Shown piece after piece: positions 7,284-8,089 of a DNA stretch of 8,089 bases. Positions within the stretch are counted from its first letter, which is position 1; every line of letters begins with the position of its first letter. The translations under genes were made by a program, and so were the position numbers. A model generated the notes under the pieces. The model was not told the origin of the DNA. It searched no databases and worked only from the letters and a program-made list of their open reading frames with translations. The stretch comes from Erythrobacter sp. (GTDB lineage: Bacteria > Pseudomonadota > Alphaproteobacteria > Sphingomonadales > Sphingomonadaceae), in the NCBI GenBank assembly GCA_030731635.1, contig JANQTR010000229.1, positions 1 to 8,089 of the forward strand. Reading direction: 5' to 3'.

Positions 7284-7339
7284 GCCCAGCAACCTATGGC
7301 GCTTGTCAGTCATGGCGCAAGTCAATAACCGTGGCCCTT
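7284..7339. promoter_or_regulatory. Short divergent intergenic region between S66 peptidase and Mur ligase genes
   Basis: Only 56 bases separate the two preferred starts (26 if the peptidase starts at 7313). The plus strand has TTGTCA (7303-7308), a fair -35 box, and the minus strand has TTGACT (7325-7320), but neither has a good -10 box at normal spacing. Any promoters must overlap each other or the coding regions, so co-regulation is plausible but no operator is identified. Confidence 0.25.
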
Positions 7340-8089
7340 ATGGATGATGGGGTCAAAACCGGGACGCTTGCTGGGCGTCCGCTGTTCTTTTGCGGCATAG
7401 GCGGGTCAGGCATGCTGCCTTTGGCACAGATTGCCAAAGGTCTGGGCCATCCGGTCGCCGGATCGGATCGCAGCCACGATCAGGGTCGCACGCCCGAAAA
7501 GTTCGCATGGCTGGCCGTCAACGGCTTTACGCTGTTCCCGCAGGATGGCAGCGGCGTCACGTCGCCCGATCAGATCCTTATCGCATCTGCCGCCATCGAA
7601 GACACCGTGCCCGAAGTCGCGCGCGCGCGCCAACTTGGCTGTGCGCGGATGAGCCGGGCAGAGCTGCTGTCAGCACAATTCAATGCCGCCAGATTTGCGG
7701 TTGCTGTCGGCGGCACCTCGGGCAAATCGACCGTCACCGGCATGATTGCCTGGATCCTGCACGAGGCCGGACACGATCCGACGGTGATGAACGGCGCAGT
7801 GATGAAAAACTTCGTCACGCCTGCTAACCCATTTGCCAGCGCTCACATCGGCCAGCCTGATCTGTTTGTCAGCGAGGTGGATGAAAGCGATGGTTCCATT
7901 GCGCTGTACCAGCCGACCGTTGGCGTGCTGCTGAATGTAAGCCTTGATCACAAGAGCATTGAGGAATTGCGCGTTTTGTTCGGCAACTTCCTTGCTGCGT
8001 CGGGCACGGCAGTGATCAATCTCGACAGTCCCGAAGCCGCCTATCTGGTGCCGCGCGCGCGTTCGTGCGTGACGTTCGGGATCAAGGCG
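7340..8089 (+). CDS. Mur ligase family protein (MurC/Mpl-like), 3'-truncated
   Basis: The frame is open from ATG 7340 to the right edge, giving 250 residues without a stop. Residues 15-43 form the N-terminal Rossmann domain with FFCGIGGSGMLPLA, close to the GIGG motif of MurC, followed by AGSD. The central ATPase domain has the P-loop VGGTSGKSTVTG (123-134). The magnesium/UDP-muramoyl region EVDESDGSIALYQP (169-182) and NVSLDHKS (189-196) match the MurC/Mpl DESDGS and DH motifs. This family joins amino acids or peptides to UDP-MurNAc with ATP in the cytoplasm. The gene lies away from any dcw-cluster genes and beside an LD-carboxypeptidase, so an Mpl-like role (recycling of L-Ala-gamma-D-Glu-mDAP onto UDP-MurNAc) is inferred. 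The P-loop lacks the His of the canonical GTHGKT. An in-frame GTG at 7331 is an alternative start. No Shine-Dalgarno sequence is visible before either start. Confidence 0.85.
   Translation, partial: MDDGVKTGTLAGRPLFFCGIGGSGMLPLAQIAKGLGHPVAGSDRSHDQGRTPEKFAWLAVNGFTLFPQDGSGVTSPDQILIASAAIEDTVPEVARARQLGCARMSRAELLSAQFNAARFAVAVGGTSGKSTVTGMIAWILHEAGHDPTVMNGAVMKNFVTPANPFASAHIGQPDLFVSEVDESDGSIALYQPTVGVLLNVSLDHKSIEELRVLFGNFLAASGTAVINLDSPEAAYLVPRARSCVTFGIKA

Noticed and set aside
7390..7827. A 145-codon plus-strand open frame near the right end
   Set aside because: It is out of frame with the Mur ligase motifs and is Arg-rich shadow sequence. The real frame starts at 7340 and runs off the window.
1..8089. 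CRISPR arrays, tRNA genes, insertion sequences, attachment sites or phage genes
   Set aside because: On reading both strands I found no direct repeat arrays, tRNA-like cloverleaf sequence, transposase or integrase motifs, or terminal inverted repeats.

Overview
The window looks like chromosomal DNA from a high-GC alphaproteobacterium, most likely a member of the Sphingomonadales (Erythrobacter/Novosphingobium/Sphingomonas type). This is inferred from the base composition and the flavour of the proteins, not from a marker gene. Every gene has ordinary bacterial coding structure. I see no insertion sequence, CRISPR array, tRNA, rRNA, integrase or phage gene.

Layout: (1) Positions 1-2320, plus strand: the C-terminal 164 residues of an intracellular poly(3-hydroxyalkanoate) depolymerase-like alpha/beta hydrolase, then a 588-residue D-aminoacylase-type amidohydrolase. 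(2) A 21-base convergent gap. (3) Positions 2342-7283, minus strand, read from high to low coordinates: an S66 LD-carboxypeptidase, fabD, fabG, a 150-base gap carrying a candidate promoter, dnaN, and a DUF2855 reductase-like protein. (4) From 7340 to the right edge, plus strand and divergent from the carboxypeptidase: the N-terminal 250 residues of a MurC/Mpl-like Mur ligase, which runs out of the window. No gene-free stretch exceeds 150 bases.

FabD loads malonyl groups onto acyl carrier protein and FabG reduces the 3-ketoacyl-ACP made in the elongation cycle. Their genes share a TGATG stop/start with a strong Shine-Dalgarno sequence inside the end of fabD. DnaN is the replicative sliding clamp, and its gene shares a TGATG junction with the DUF2855 gene. 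The S66 peptidase and the divergent Mur ligase together suggest peptidoglycan recycling: the peptidase trims murein tetrapeptides to tripeptides, and an Mpl-type ligase would return the peptide to UDP-MurNAc.

Most of the window is housekeeping. The parts most worth a second look are the unusual Mur ligase beside the LD-carboxypeptidase, the DUF2855 gene coupled to dnaN, the amidohydrolase with an apparently incomplete metal site, and the fabD-fabG pair that is followed by dnaN instead of acpP.
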